Source of the DNA: Anaeromyxobacter sp. | GTDB taxonomy: Bacteria; Myxococcota; Myxococcia; Myxococcales; Anaeromyxobacteraceae | Assembly: GCA_016718565.1 (NCBI GenBank) | Contig: JADKCZ010000003.1 | Location: 476,483 to 540,482 of the forward strand | Direction of reading: 5' to 3' | Length of the DNA: 64,000 nucleotides | Part shown: positions 23,715-32,708 of the stretch, piece by piece | Layout of the letters: every line of letters begins with the position of its first letter | Numbering within the stretch: position 1 is the stretch's first letter | Made by a program: the position numbers and the translations under genes | The notes under the pieces: generated by a model | What the model saw: only the letters and a program-made list of their open reading frames with translations | Told to the model about the DNA's origin: nothing | Database searches by the model: none

Positions 23715-25052
23715 TCACCGCACCGTGGTCCCGGCCCCCGGCGCGCTCTCCACCGTGATGCTCCCGCCGTGCGCCTCGGCGATGCGGCGAGCCAGGGCCA
23801 GGCCGAGCCCGACGCCGCCGGTGCCGCGGGCCCGGCTGCGGTCGGTCCGGAAGAAGGGCGTGAAGAGGCGCGGCAGGTCGGCGGGGTCGATGCCGATGCC
23901 CTGGTCGCGCACCTCCAGGGTGAGCCCACCTGGCGCCGCGCGGGCGGCCAGCGCCACCGGCGCCGGGGCGTCGGAGTACTTGGCGGCGTTGTCGAGCAGG
24001 TTCCCGAGCAGCCGGCGCAGCAGCGCCGCGTCGGCCTCCAGCGCCGGCAGGTCGCCCGCCACCTCCACCGCCAGCTTCCGCTCCGGGTGGCGGGCGCGGA
24101 AGCGGGCCGCGGCGTCCTCCACCAGCGCGGCCACCTCGAGCGGCGCCTGGTGGAGCGGCAGCTCGCCGGCCGCGCCGAGGTCGAGCCGGGTGGCGGCCAG
24201 CACCTCGTCCACCAGCCGCTCCAGCTCGCCCAGGTCCTCCCCGATCTCGCCCAGCGCCTGGCGGGCGCGCCCCATGTCACCCTCCTCGGCCAGCGCCAGC
24301 GCCACCCGGATGCGCGCCAGCGGGGTCCGGAGCTCGTGCGAGACGTTGGCCAGCAGCTCCTTCTCGCTGCGCACCAGCCGCTCCAGCCGGGCCGCCATGT
24401 CGTCGAAGGCCGCGCCCAGCTCGCCCACCTCGCCCCGGGCCGACAGGCCGGCGCGGGTGGCGAGGTCCCCGGAGCCGAGCCGGCGGGCCGCCAGGGTGAG
24501 CTGCTCGATGGGGCGGGCGATGGTGCGGGCGAAGGGCCACGAGCCGAGGGCCAGCACCAGCAGGACCACCGCCACCCCGCCGGCGATCCGGTAGAGCACC
24601 CCCTCGGGTGGGCCGCCGGACAGCACCAGGTGGCCGCCGTCGGGCAGCGGCGCTGCGAAGGTGAAGCCGTGCCCGCGCAGGTGGCGGGGCCGCTCGCGCC
24701 CGCGCGGCCGCTCCAGCTCGGGCACCGGCGGCAGCGGCGGCGCCACGTTGGAGGCCACCAGGCCCCCCTCGGCGTCGTAGACCGTGACCGCCACGTCGAA
24801 GGCCTCGCGGACGTGCTCCAGCTCCACCCGCAGCGCCTCGGGCCGGTCGCGCAGCTCGGCGACCCGCGCCACCGCGTAGGCGGTCAGCCGGTGCGGCTCG
24901 CGGGTGGGCCAGGCGCTCCGCACCGCCCAGGCGGCCGCGCCCACCGCCAGCGTCACCAGCACCAGCAGCAGGAGCCCGTGGCCGTAGACGCGCCAGAAGA
25001 GGCGCCCGTGCCGGGGCCCGGAGCGGCCGCCCCGGTGGTCGCCGCCGCTCAC
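23715..25052 (-). CDS. CpxA-like sensor histidine kinase
   Basis: A 445-residue kinase: helix at about 26-45, periplasmic sensor loop (46-152), second helix (155-171), HAMP (172-225), HisKA KELLANVSHELRTPLARIRVAL with His239, and HATPase domain with LLGNLLDNAAKYSD, VRDQGIGIDPADLPRLFTPFFR and GLGLALARRIAEAHGG. GTG start overlaps the response regulator stop. The third gene of a set that starts with a Spy/CpxP-like periplasmic protein, a layout matching envelope or metal-stress sensing. Confidence 0.91.
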   Translation of the reverse strand: MSGGDHRGGRSGPRHGRLFWRVYGHGLLLLVLVTLAVGAAAWAVRSAWPTREPHRLTAYAVARVAELRDRPEALRVELEHVREAFDVAVTVYDAEGGLVASNVAPPLPPVPELERPRGRERPRHLRGHGFTFAAPLPDGGHLVLSGGPPEGVLYRIAGGVAVVLLVLALGSWPFARTIARPIEQLTLAARRLGSGDLATRAGLSARGEVGELGAAFDDMAARLERLVRSEKELLANVSHELRTPLARIRVALALAEEGDMGRARQALGEIGEDLGELERLVDEVLAATRLDLGAAGELPLHQAPLEVAALVEDAAARFRARHPERKLAVEVAGDLPALEADAALLRRLLGNLLDNAAKYSDAPAPVALAARAAPGGLTLEVRDQGIGIDPADLPRLFTPFFRTDRSRARGTGGVGLGLALARRIAEAHGGSITVESAPGAGTTVR

Positions 25053-25765
25053 TCGCCCTCCCCGGCGAACAGGTAGCCGGCGCCGCGCACCGTCTTGATG
25101 AGCCGCGGGCGCTTGGGGTCGTCGCCCAGCTTCTGGCGCAGCCGGGAGACGTGCACGTCGATGGAGCGGTCGAAGGACTCCTCGGCGCTGCCCTTGGCCA
25201 GCTCCATGAGCTGCTCGCGCGAGAGGATGCGCCCGGCCCGCTCGGCCAGGGCCCGGAGCAGGTCGAACTCGTAGCCGGTGAGCGGCAGCTCCCGCCCGTC
25301 CAGCACGGCCCGGCGGGCCGCCGGGTCGATGGCCAGGCCAGCCACCTGGATGGAGGCGGTGGGCGGGCCGGCCTTGCCCTTGGCCCGCCGGGTGACGGCC
25401 CGCAGGCGGGCCAGCAGCTCGCGCGGCGAGAAGGGCTTGGCGAGGTAGTCGTCGGCGCCCAGCTCGAGCCCCATGACCTTGTCGGCCTCCTCGCCGCGGG
25501 CGGTCAGCACCAGGATGGGCACGTCGGAGCGGGTCCGGAGCTCCCGGCAGACGGTCAGGCCGTCCATCCCGGGCAGCATGAGATCGAGCAGCACCGCGTC
25601 GAACCGCCCGCGCAGCGCCTGCTCCAGCCCCAGCTTCCCGTCGGCCACATGGGTCACGGCGATGCCGTGGCCGGTCAGGTACTCGCGGGTGAGGTCGGCG
25701 AGCTTCCGATCGTCCTCGACGAGCAGCACGAGCAGGGCAGGGGCGGTGGTCACGGGGAGCATCAT
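25049..25765 (-). CDS. OmpR/CpxR-family response regulator
   Basis: A 238-residue regulator with receiver (acidic VEDD, phospho-Asp61 in LLDLMLPGMDG, Lys in AKPFSPRELL) and winged-helix DNA-binding domain (LTGYEFDLLRALAERAGRILSREQL, DRSIDVHVSRLRQKLGDD, TVRGAGYLF). Two tandem ATG codons open the gene and no Shine-Dalgarno is visible, because hexamer array C runs up to the start codon. It is coupled to the kinase gene by a GTGA overlap. Confidence 0.9.
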   Translation of the reverse strand: MMLPVTTAPALLVLLVEDDRKLADLTREYLTGHGIAVTHVADGKLGLEQALRGRFDAVLLDLMLPGMDGLTVCRELRTRSDVPILVLTARGEEADKVMGLELGADDYLAKPFSPRELLARLRAVTRRAKGKAGPPTASIQVAGLAIDPAARRAVLDGRELPLTGYEFDLLRALAERAGRILSREQLMELAKGSAEESFDRSIDVHVSRLRQKLGDDPKRPRLIKTVRGAGYLFAGEGE

Positions 25766-25766
25766 C

Positions 25767-25857
25767 GGTCGGGTCGGGGTCGGGGTCGAGGTCGGGGTCG
25801 AGGTCGGGGTCGAGGTCGAGGTCGGGGTCGAGGTCGGGGTCGAGGTCGGGGTCGGGG
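25767..25857. repeat. Hexamer array C at the response-regulator start
   Basis: About 15 GGGGTC/GAGGTC hexamers ending 1-2 bp from the start codon of the response regulator. They occupy its ribosome-binding region, so array length would set the distance from any upstream promoter. A REP-like palindrome follows at 25869. Confidence 0.9.
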
Positions 25858-25868
25858 TTACCCGATCC

Positions 25869-25913
25869 CCCTCTCCCCCAGCTTGCTGGGGGAGAGGGCC
25901 GGGGTGAGGGGGC
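25869..25913. repeat. REP-like palindrome, copy 1
   Basis: Two perfect 14-bp arms, CCCTCTCCCCCAGC and GCTGGGGGAGAGGG, around TT, followed by the tail CCGGGGTGAGGGGG. The same element recurs at 32665, 58856, 59254, 60601 and 60786. A degenerate second hairpin of the same flavour lies at about 25950-25981. On the minus strand it could form a strong hairpin between the Spy-like gene and the regulator. Confidence 0.85.
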
Positions 25914-26004
25914 CCTGCGGTCGCGGTGAGGGGGCCAGGGGAACAACACCGCCCCTTCTCCCGGGGAGCGGGGGAAGGGGCGGCTGGCGGGAGAGGGGGG
26001 CCCG

Positions 26005-26454
26005 TCAGTCGTGGTGCGGCCCGAACCGCTCGGCCTTCCTGGCCAGCTTGGCGCGCTGCTCGGGGGTCAGCGTCGCGTGCACCTCGATGGCCGCGTCCAC
26101 CGCCTGGTGCGCCATGGCCGTGAGCTCCGCGGCGCGGGCGTCGACCAGGGCGTGCAGCGCGGCGCGGTCGGGCTTCTCGGAGGCCCACTCGGCGCGCAGC
26201 GTCTCGTGGGTGGCCTTCCGGGTCCCCTGCAGCGTCTGCCCCTCGGCCAGCAGGCGGTCCTTCACCGCCAGGAGCTGGGTGCGCTGGGCCGGGGTGGCGT
26301 CCAGGTCGTCGAGCGCGTCCTCGACGCGGTCGGTGATCAGCGCGGCCATGCGGGCCGGATCCCGGTCGCCGCGGTGGCCGCAGCCGCCGCGGAAGCCGGT
26401 CAGGGTGACGAGGCCGACGAGGGCGACGGCGGCCAGGGCGAGGGTCTTCTTCAT
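26005..26454 (-). CDS. Spy/CpxP-family periplasmic protein
   Basis: A 149-residue exported helical protein. The signal peptide is MKKTLALAAVALVGLVTLTGF, and LTxxQ-type motifs occur in DATPAQRTQLLAVKDRL and ATLTPEQRAKLARKAERF. CpxP/Spy/ZraP relatives act as periplasmic chaperones or damp their cognate kinase. The C-terminal His pair and the Gly-Cys-His segment after the signal could bind metal. Ribosome site GGAG lies upstream. It leads the operon with the response regulator and kinase downstream, from which the array and REP element separate it. Confidence 0.82.
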   Translation of the reverse strand: MKKTLALAAVALVGLVTLTGFRGGCGHRGDRDPARMAALITDRVEDALDDLDATPAQRTQLLAVKDRLLAEGQTLQGTRKATHETLRAEWASEKPDRAALHALVDARAAELTAMAHQAVDAAIEVHATLTPEQRAKLARKAERFGPHHD

Positions 26455-26569
26455 GGTGTGCTCCTTGGGTTGGGCCACCTCGGCGGCGGGCGGCGACAGG
26501 GTGAAGATGCGACCCCCCGGTTGCCCGGGCTTGTTCCCGGGGTGAAGAAGCGTTAACGAGTGGCCCCCG

Positions 26570-28570
26570 ATGAGCCTCTGCGTCGCCACCGGCATCAGCC
26601 TGGCCCACGGCCCCAAGGTCCTGTTCCACGGGGCCGGCTTCACCGTGGGGCCGCAGGACCGCATCGGCCTCCTGGGCGCCAACGGCACCGGCAAGTCCAC
26701 CCTGCTGCGCATCCTGGCCGGCGAGGTCTCGCCCGACGAGGGGACCCTCACCTGGCGGCGCGGCACCCGGGTCGGCTACCTGCCGCAGGACGTGGCGGCC
26801 CTGCCGGCCGGCACGGTGCTGGAGTCGGTGCTGGCGGCGGTGCCGGGGCGGTCCTCGCTGGAGGAGCGGCTGCTGGCCGCCGAGGCCGGCCTGGCCGCCG
26901 CCACCGACGAGGAGGCCCAGCTGGAGCTGTCGGCCGCGCTGGCCGACCTGCACGAGCAGCTCGACCACTTCGAGGAGCGCTTCGGCCGCCACCGCGCCGA
27001 GCGGCTGCTGGGCGGCCTGGGCTTCACCCTCGACGACCTGTCGAAGGCCTCCTCGGCCCTCTCCGGCGGCTGGAAGATGCGGGCCGCGCTGGCCGGCCTG
27101 CTGCTGCAGGACCCGGACCTGCTGCTCCTCGACGAGCCCACCAACCACCTCGACATCCCCACCCTCACCTGGTTCGACGCCTTCCTGCGCGGGCTCAAGC
27201 GGGCGGTGCTGCTGGTCTCGCACGACCGCGACTTCCTGGATCGCCAGGTCGGCAAGGTGCTGGCGCTGGAGCCGGAGGGCATCCGCGCCTACGCCGGCGG
27301 CGTCACCGCCTACCGCCAGTGGCGCGTCGAGGAGGAGGCCCGCCTGGAGGCGGCCGCCAAGAAGCAGCAGGACAAGCGCGACCAGCTGGAGGGCTTCATC
27401 GAGCGCTTCGGGGCCAAGGCCACCAAGGCGGCCCAGGCCAAGTCGAAGCAGAAGCTGCTCGACAAGATGGAGGACGTGCAGGTGCTGGAGGACCGGGCCA
27501 CGGTCCGCTTCCGCTTCGCCGAGGCGCCGCGCTCCGGCAAGGAGGTGCTGCGCTTCGACGGCATCGCCAAGGCCTTCGGCCCCCGGGTGGTCTACCGGGG
27601 GCTGACCGCGGCGGTGCAGCGCGGCGAGCGGGTGGGCGTCATCGGCCCCAACGGCGCCGGCAAGTCCACCCTGCTCAAGCTGGCGGCCGGCGCGCTGGCG
27701 GCCGACGCCGGCACGGTCAAGCCGGGCCACGGGGTGGTGATGGGCTACTACGCCCAGCACCTGGTCGATCCCGAGGGGCTGGCGGCCGGCTCGCTCGACC
27801 CGGCGGCCACCATCCTCGACACGCTCTGGGACCTGGTGCCGGACCGCGGCGAGTCCTACGTCCGCTCCATCGCCGGCTCCTTCCTGTTCTCCGGCGAGGA
27901 CGTGGAGAAGAAGATCGGGGTCCTCTCGGGCGGCGAGCGGGCCCGGGTGGCGCTGGCCAAGCTGCTGCTGGTGCCGGCCAACCTGCTCCTGCTCGACGAG
28001 CCCACCAACCACCTCGACCTGGACAGCTCCGAGTCGCTCATCGAGGCGCTCAAGGGCTTCCCCGGCACGCTGCTCTTCGTCAGCCACAACCGGTCCTTCG
28101 TGAACCAGCTGGCCACCGTCATCTGGGAGGTGAAGGACGGCGGGATCCTGCCGCACCCTGGCAACCTGGACGACTGGCTCTACCACCAGCGCCAGCTCGA
28201 GGAGGCGGCCGGGGGTGACATGGCCGGCCCGGGCGAGGGCGCGGGCGGGGCCGGGCGGCCCGAGGCCGGCGGCAGCGAGCGCGACCGGAAGCGGGCCCAG
28301 GCCGAGGCCCGCAACGCCCGCTACCGGCGCGAGCGGCCGCTGCGCGAGGCGCTCGCCCGGGTGGAGGGGCGCATCGCCGCCCTGGAGGCCGCGGCCCGCA
28401 CCGCCGAGGCGGCGCTGGCCGACCCGGCCCTCTACACCGACTTCGCCCGGGCCCGGCCCCTCATCGAGCAGAAGGCGGCCGCCGAGGCCGAGCTGGCCGG
28501 GCTCTACCGGGACTGGGAGCGGACCGCCGGCGAGCTGGAGGCGCTGGGCGCCGACGAGCCCGGCGCCTAG
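26570..28570 (+). CDS. ABC-F family ATPase
   Basis: A 666-residue protein with two ABC cassettes and no membrane segment: Walker A GANGTGKST and GPNGAGKST, signatures SGGWKMRAALA and LSGGERARVALAK, Walker B LLLLDEPTNHLDIPT and LLLLDEPTNHLDLD. Between them lies the charged ABC-F linker (EEARLEAAAKKQQDKRDQLEGFIERFGAKATKAAQAKSKQ is the region, residues about 250-290). The C-terminal 100 residues form a Uup-like coiled coil. ABC-F proteins act on ribosomes in translation. Its stop shares a CTAG with the convergent HDOD gene. Confidence 0.92.
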   Translation: MSLCVATGISLAHGPKVLFHGAGFTVGPQDRIGLLGANGTGKSTLLRILAGEVSPDEGTLTWRRGTRVGYLPQDVAALPAGTVLESVLAAVPGRSSLEERLLAAEAGLAAATDEEAQLELSAALADLHEQLDHFEERFGRHRAERLLGGLGFTLDDLSKASSALSGGWKMRAALAGLLLQDPDLLLLDEPTNHLDIPTLTWFDAFLRGLKRAVLLVSHDRDFLDRQVGKVLALEPEGIRAYAGGVTAYRQWRVEEEARLEAAAKKQQDKRDQLEGFIERFGAKATKAAQAKSKQKLLDKMEDVQVLEDRATVRFRFAEAPRSGKEVLRFDGIAKAFGPRVVYRGLTAAVQRGERVGVIGPNGAGKSTLLKLAAGALAADAGTVKPGHGVVMGYYAQHLVDPEGLAAGSLDPAATILDTLWDLVPDRGESYVRSIAGSFLFSGEDVEKKIGVLSGGERARVALAKLLLVPANLLLLDEPTNHLDLDSSESLIEALKGFPGTLLFVSHNRSFVNQLATVIWEVKDGGILPHPGNLDDWLYHQRQLEEAAGGDMAGPGEGAGGAGRPEAGGSERDRKRAQAEARNARYRRERPLREALARVEGRIAALEAAARTAEAALADPALYTDFARARPLIEQKAAAEAELAGLYRDWERTAGELEALGADEPGA

Positions 28571-29742
28571 CGGCGCCGCTGCGCCGCCCCGCCCTCCAGG
28601 CCGAGGGTGGTGGCCACCCGCTGCTCCGCCTGGGCCAGCTCGCTGGCCAGGGCCCGCACCGCGTTGGGGTCGAGCCGCAGCGCCGCGGCGCTCTGCACCA
28701 GCTCGCCCGCCGCCCGCCAGGCGCTGGCCGGCTCGGCCTTCAGGTCGTAGACCGCCGCCGCCAGCCGCACCACGTGCAGGTCCAGGAACTCGGGCTCCGC
28801 CGGGATGGCCTGGTCGTGGTGGCGCACCGCCAGCACCGTCAGGTACTGCGGCATCTGCCACTCCTGGTGCAGCTCCCCGCCCAGCTCCAGGTGCACCTGA
28901 TCGAGCAGCCGCTCCAGCCGCGGGCTGCCCAGCTCGAGCGCCAGCGCGCCGTCCAGCGTGAGCAGCGCCACCGCGCGCAGCGCCACGGTGCGCCCCACGT
29001 CGTGCAGCATGCCGCCCAGGTAGGCGCGGTCGGAGCGGGCGCCCGGCTGGCGCATGGCCAGCGCCGCGGCGCCGGTGCCGACCGTCACGGCGCGCCGGTA
29101 CAGGGCGGTGAAGCGCGGCCCGAAGGCCTGCTGCTCCAGCTTGAGCCTGGGGTTGAAGAGGGTCTTGGCGGAGAGCGCGCCGGCCACCCGGCCCACCTCG
29201 TCGAGCCCGAGCCGGGTGACGGCGTCGCGCACGGTCTGGCTCTCGTCGAGCCCCCGGTAGAAGGCCGAGTTGGCCACGTTGAGCACGCCGGCCGAGAGCG
29301 CCGGGTCGGCCGAGATGACGCGGGCCAGCTCGGAGATCTCGGCGTCGGGCGCGGCCACCAGGTTGAGGATGCGCAGGGAGAGCGAGGGCGAGGAGGCGGG
29401 CCCCAGCTTGTGGCGCCGGCAGTGATCCAGGACGCGCGCGGCCAGCTCCAGCTCCTCGAGCTCGTCGGCCTCCGCGAGCGGGGCCGGCTGCTCCGGGACC
29501 GGCACCCCGAGGGCGGCGGCGAAGGGGGCGAAGGCCGGGGCATCGACCGGCGCCACCTCGCCCGCGCCGGCGCTGGGGGACCTCTCGCCGCCGGTGTGGG
29601 GCTGGCCGCCCGGCGGGGGGGGCGCGGGCGGGGCGGACACGGGCAGCGCCCCGCCGGTCGCCGCAGGGCGCGGCTGGGCGGTGGGCCTGGAGGAGGTGTC
29701 CTGGGTCCCCCACCCCAGCAGGCGACGCAGCCGGCCGAACAC
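28567..29742 (-). CDS. HDOD domain protein
   Basis: A 391-residue signalling protein. The N-terminal 75 residues are Pro/Gly-rich and disordered. The HDOD domain (about 95-300) includes LSLRILNLVAAPDAEISELARVIS, NSAFYRGL, TRLGLDEVGRVAGAL and GGMLHDVGRTVAL. HDOD proteins appear in signalling and motility systems and usually lack nuclease activity. Starts at GTG. The domain is confident but the pathway is not visible from context. Confidence 0.85.
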   Translation of the reverse strand: MFGRLRRLLGWGTQDTSSRPTAQPRPAATGGALPVSAPPAPPPPGGQPHTGGERSPSAGAGEVAPVDAPAFAPFAAALGVPVPEQPAPLAEADELEELELAARVLDHCRRHKLGPASSPSLSLRILNLVAAPDAEISELARVISADPALSAGVLNVANSAFYRGLDESQTVRDAVTRLGLDEVGRVAGALSAKTLFNPRLKLEQQAFGPRFTALYRRAVTVGTGAAALAMRQPGARSDRAYLGGMLHDVGRTVALRAVALLTLDGALALELGSPRLERLLDQVHLELGGELHQEWQMPQYLTVLAVRHHDQAIPAEPEFLDLHVVRLAAAVYDLKAEPASAWRAAGELVQSAAALRLDPNAVRALASELAQAEQRVATTLGLEGGAAQRRR

Positions 29743-29862
29743 CCGTGCAGAGGTAGCACGCCGCGTCGAGCGCCGCCAATCGCCGGATCCCCCGACGCAG
29801 CGGGCCGGCGAGGCGGGAGGACCCGCCCGGCCGGCCCGGGTGCGAGCGCTGCGGGTGAGGCG

Positions 29863-30360
29863 CTACTTCAGCGCGGCCAGGGCCGCGTCGTAGTTGGGCT
29901 CCTGCTTGATCTCGGGGACCAGCTCCACGTAGGTCACCTTGTCGTTCTCGTCCACCACCACCACGGCGCGCCCGGTGACGCCGGCCAGCGGGCCGTCCAC
30001 GATGGCGATGCCCCAGTCCTTGGCGAAGGTGGAGCGGAAGGTGGAGAGCGGGGTCACGTTGGCGAGCCCCTCGGTGGTGCAGAAGCGCTTGGAGGCGAAG
30101 GGCAGGTCGGCCGAGACCACCAGCACCGCCACGTTGGGCAGCGAGCCGGCGTCCTTGTTGAACTTGCGCGTCGAGGTGGCGCAGACAGGCGTGTCGAGCG
30201 ACGGCACGATGTTGAGGACCTTCTTCTTGCCCTTGAAGTCGGCCAGCGAGAGGTCCTTCAAGTCGCCGGAGGTGAGCTTGAAGTCGGGCGACTTGCCGCC
30301 GACCGCGGGCAGCTCCCCGCTGGTGTGGATGGGATTGCCGCCGAGCGTGATGTTGGCCAT
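29863..30360 (-). CDS. tpx: Thiol peroxidase (Tpx, atypical 2-Cys peroxiredoxin)
   Basis: A 165-residue periplasmic/cytosolic-type thiol peroxidase that reduces hydroperoxides. The peroxidatic Cys lies in SLDTPVCATSTRKFN and the resolving Cys in ASKRFCTTEGL, the Tpx spacing. GNPIHTSGELPAVG at the N-terminus is diagnostic. Monocistronic; the promoter is within 30361-30467, which contains an inverted repeat. Confidence 0.95.
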   Translation of the reverse strand: MANITLGGNPIHTSGELPAVGGKSPDFKLTSGDLKDLSLADFKGKKKVLNIVPSLDTPVCATSTRKFNKDAGSLPNVAVLVVSADLPFASKRFCTTEGLANVTPLSTFRSTFAKDWGIAIVDGPLAGVTGRAVVVVDENDKVTYVELVPEIKQEPNYDAALAALK

Positions 30361-30374
30361 GTGGTGTGGTCTCC

Positions 30375-30461
30375 CCTCGAAGGGTGTGAGTTCAGTGCGG
30401 GCTCATATTTGCGACTGTTCGGGCCGCAGATCGACGTCCCTCAGGGGTACCCCCTTCGAGG
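30375..30461. promoter_or_regulatory. Inverted repeat upstream of tpx
   Basis: CCTCGAAGGG at 30375-30384 is mirrored by CCCTTCGAGG at 30452-30461, bracketing a comparatively AT-rich stretch (CATATTTGCGACTG) that likely holds the tpx promoter. Arms 68 bp apart could bind two dimers or loop. A bound regulator is inferred only. Confidence 0.3.
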
Positions 30462-30467
30462 TGTGCC

Positions 30468-32510
30468 TCACCCGGGCGGCAGCGAGGCCAGCAGCGGCGA
30501 GGGCGTCCCGATGGCGGCGATCCAGAGCTGGTGGGCGGCCCGGGTGATGGCCACGTGCAGCCGCCGGCGCGCCTCGGGCTCGTCCGGGTAGGCGCGGATG
30601 CCGGCGTCCGGCACCACCACGTAGTCGAACTCCAGCCCCTTCACGCTCGCCACCTCGGTGACGTCGCAGCCCGGACGGAAGGTGAACTGGCCGTCGAGCG
30701 CCAGCCGCACCTCGGGCAGGTCGGCCAGCAGGCGGTGGAAGGCGCGGGCGGTCTCGGCGCTGGCGCAGACCACCGCCACCGAGGCCTCCGGCTCGCGCTC
30801 CAGCAGGTCGCGCACCGCGCCGCACAGGTGGAGCTGGGCGTGGGCCTCGGAGGGGAAGTCGAAGCGGGCCACCGGCGCCCCAGGCCGGCCGGCGCGCGGC
30901 GGCTCGGGCGGCTGCAGCGGACCGAGCACCTGATGGGCCAGGGCCGCGATGGGCTGGGGGCAGCGGTAGCTGGTGGCCAGCCGCACCGCGGCGGCCCCGG
31001 GGACGCCCAGGGCGGCCAGCGCCTCGGGCCAGCCGGCGTAGGAGGTGAAGGTCTGCTGCGCCTCGTCGCCCGCCACGGTGACGCTGCGGGCGCCGCCCAG
31101 CAGCCGCCCCAGCACGGTGAGCTCCACCAGCGAGACGTCCTCGGCCTCGTCCACCACCAGGTGGGCCAGGCGGCGGGCGCCCGGGCCGCTGCGCAGGGCC
31201 GCCAGGAAGAGCAGGAGCGCCAGGTCCTCGGCGTCGAGCGTGCCGGCCAGCGCCTCGGGGGTGTCCTCGTCCACCGAGAGCCCGTCGAGGGTGGCCAGGC
31301 GGTCGGCGTCGATGCCGGCCAGCGCCAGCTCGGCCGGGTCCGCCAGCTGCAGGCGGGTGTGGCGCACCACCTCGTCGATGGCGGTGGTGGGCAGGTCGCC
31401 CCGGGCGGCCTCGACCACCGAGGCCACGAAGCGCGGCTCCACCAGCAGGTCGCCGAGCTCGCGCCGCAGCCGCCGCAGGGTCACCTCGCCGGTGGGCTGG
31501 GGCCGGCGGCGCAGCACCTCGTGCAGCGCCGGGTGGCGCTTCAGGCGCGACACCAGCGCCGGCGGGTCGGCGCACAGGCGGGGCGGCGGGGTGCCGAAGG
31601 CCGAGTGGAAGGCGGCGCGGGCCCACTCGTCGAGGGTGCGCACCGCCACCTTGTCGAGCCCCAGCGGCGCCAGCAGGCGGGTGGTCAGCCGCGCCAGCCC
31701 GGGCTCGGGCACCACCACCTGGATGCGCGAGGCGGGGTAGGTGCGGGCGTCCTCCGCGGCGATGCGCGCCAGGCGGTGCAGCGCCACCGTGGTCTTGCCG
31801 CTGCCGGCGCTGCCCAGGACCAGCAGCGGCTCGCTGGCGGGGGCGCCCACCGCCTCCCACTGCTCGCGGTCGAGCAGCGCGGTCACATCGGCCGACGCCA
31901 CCCGCCCGGTGAGGCCGGCGCCGGTGCCCAGGGCCCCGGCCCGCGCGGCCGTGCCGGCGCCGCCGCCCAGGTGAGCGCCAGCGCCGCCCCGCCGCCACGC
32001 GTCGTCGCTGCCGCGGACCAGGCTGACCTCGCCGGCGGTGATGCGCACCAGCCGCCCCCGGTCGATGACCACCACCCGGCGCGCCTCGACCTGCCCGTGG
32101 GCGGTGCGGCCGGGGAGCTCCTGGTCGAACTCGTCGCCCTCGCGCACCCGGTAGAAGAGGCCGGCCACCGGGGCGGTGCGCCAGTCCACCACCCGCACGC
32201 CGGCGGCGCGGTCGAAGAAGGTGGCGCGTCCCAGGCAGTAGTCGCGCACCTCCCGGCCCTCGCGGAGGCGCAGGTGGGCGAAGTAGGGGGCGGCCGGATC
32301 CGGCCAGGCGCCGCCGCGCGCCCGCTCCATCACCGCGCGCACCACGCCCATCTCCTGGAAGACGGTGGGCAGGTCCTTGGGGGTGGCCTCCAGCGCCTCG
32401 TCGCGCAGCTCGCGCAGGCGGGCCGCCAGCTCCCCGCCGTCGTCGCTGGCGGCGCGCCGGCCGGTGAGCGCGCCCAGCACCGCGGCCAGCAGCGCCTCCT
32501 CCTCGGCCAC
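30468..32510 (-). CDS. UvrD/HelD-like superfamily 1 helicase
   Basis: About 680 residues, like HelD/DNA helicase IV. A helical N-terminus leads into VRDYCLGRATFFDRAAGVRVVDWRTAPVAGLFYR, followed by Walker A LGSAGSGKTTVALHRL, Walker B LVVDEAEDVSLVEL, motif VTVAGDEAQQTF, SYRCPQPIAALAHQVL and VASVKGLEFDYVVVPDA. HelD-type enzymes recycle stalled RNA polymerase. The start is uncertain: GTG at 32510 has GGAG 9 nt upstream and lies before the helical region. The frame stays open to 32768, through the G-tract and REP element, which would add a poly-Pro head; this is judged noncoding. Confidence 0.85.
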   Translation of the reverse strand: MAEEEALLAAVLGALTGRRAASDDGGELAARLRELRDEALEATPKDLPTVFQEMGVVRAVMERARGGAWPDPAAPYFAHLRLREGREVRDYCLGRATFFDRAAGVRVVDWRTAPVAGLFYRVREGDEFDQELPGRTAHGQVEARRVVVIDRGRLVRITAGEVSLVRGSDDAWRRGGAGAHLGGGAGTAARAGALGTGAGLTGRVASADVTALLDREQWEAVGAPASEPLLVLGSAGSGKTTVALHRLARIAAEDARTYPASRIQVVVPEPGLARLTTRLLAPLGLDKVAVRTLDEWARAAFHSAFGTPPPRLCADPPALVSRLKRHPALHEVLRRRPQPTGEVTLRRLRRELGDLLVEPRFVASVVEAARGDLPTTAIDEVVRHTRLQLADPAELALAGIDADRLATLDGLSVDEDTPEALAGTLDAEDLALLLFLAALRSGPGARRLAHLVVDEAEDVSLVELTVLGRLLGGARSVTVAGDEAQQTFTSYAGWPEALAALGVPGAAAVRLATSYRCPQPIAALAHQVLGPLQPPEPPRAGRPGAPVARFDFPSEAHAQLHLCGAVRDLLEREPEASVAVVCASAETARAFHRLLADLPEVRLALDGQFTFRPGCDVTEVASVKGLEFDYVVVPDAGIRAYPDEPEARRRLHVAITRAAHQLWIAAIGTPSPLLASLPPG

Positions 32511-32618
32511 CAGCGCCCGCTCCGCCGAGGAGAGCGGCGGCGGGTGCGAGGGCGATACGGCGTGTGGGTGGGCGCGCAAGATCGATGACTGTAGTCCGGG
32601 GGCGGACAGGGCGCACGC

Positions 32619-32653
32619 GGGGGGGGGGGGGGGGGGGGGGGTCGGGGTCGGGA
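32619..32653. repeat. Hexamer array D with a 23-G homopolymer
   Basis: Twenty-three consecutive G residues (32619-32641) followed by two GGGGTC-type units. It sits between the helicase start and the MFS gene start, 12 bp from REP copy 2. It looks like an array collapsed to, or expanded as, a G-run. Length may be an assembly artefact. Confidence 0.8.
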
Positions 32654-32664
32654 AGATCCGTACT

Positions 32665-32708
32665 CCCTCTCCCCCAGCTCGCTGGGGGAGAGGGCCGGGG
32701 TGAGGGGG
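32665..32708. repeat. REP-like palindrome, copy 2
   Basis: CCCTCTCCCCCAGC and GCTGGGGGAGAGGG arms around TC, with the CCGGGGTGAGGGGG tail. Same orientation relative to its array as copies 1 and 4: array, short spacer, palindrome, tail. Confidence 0.85.

Noticed and set aside
29743..29862. Possible RNA gene in the HDOD-tpx gap
   Set aside because: No cloverleaf, anticodon arm or T-loop motif could be drawn; only GC-rich short repeats.
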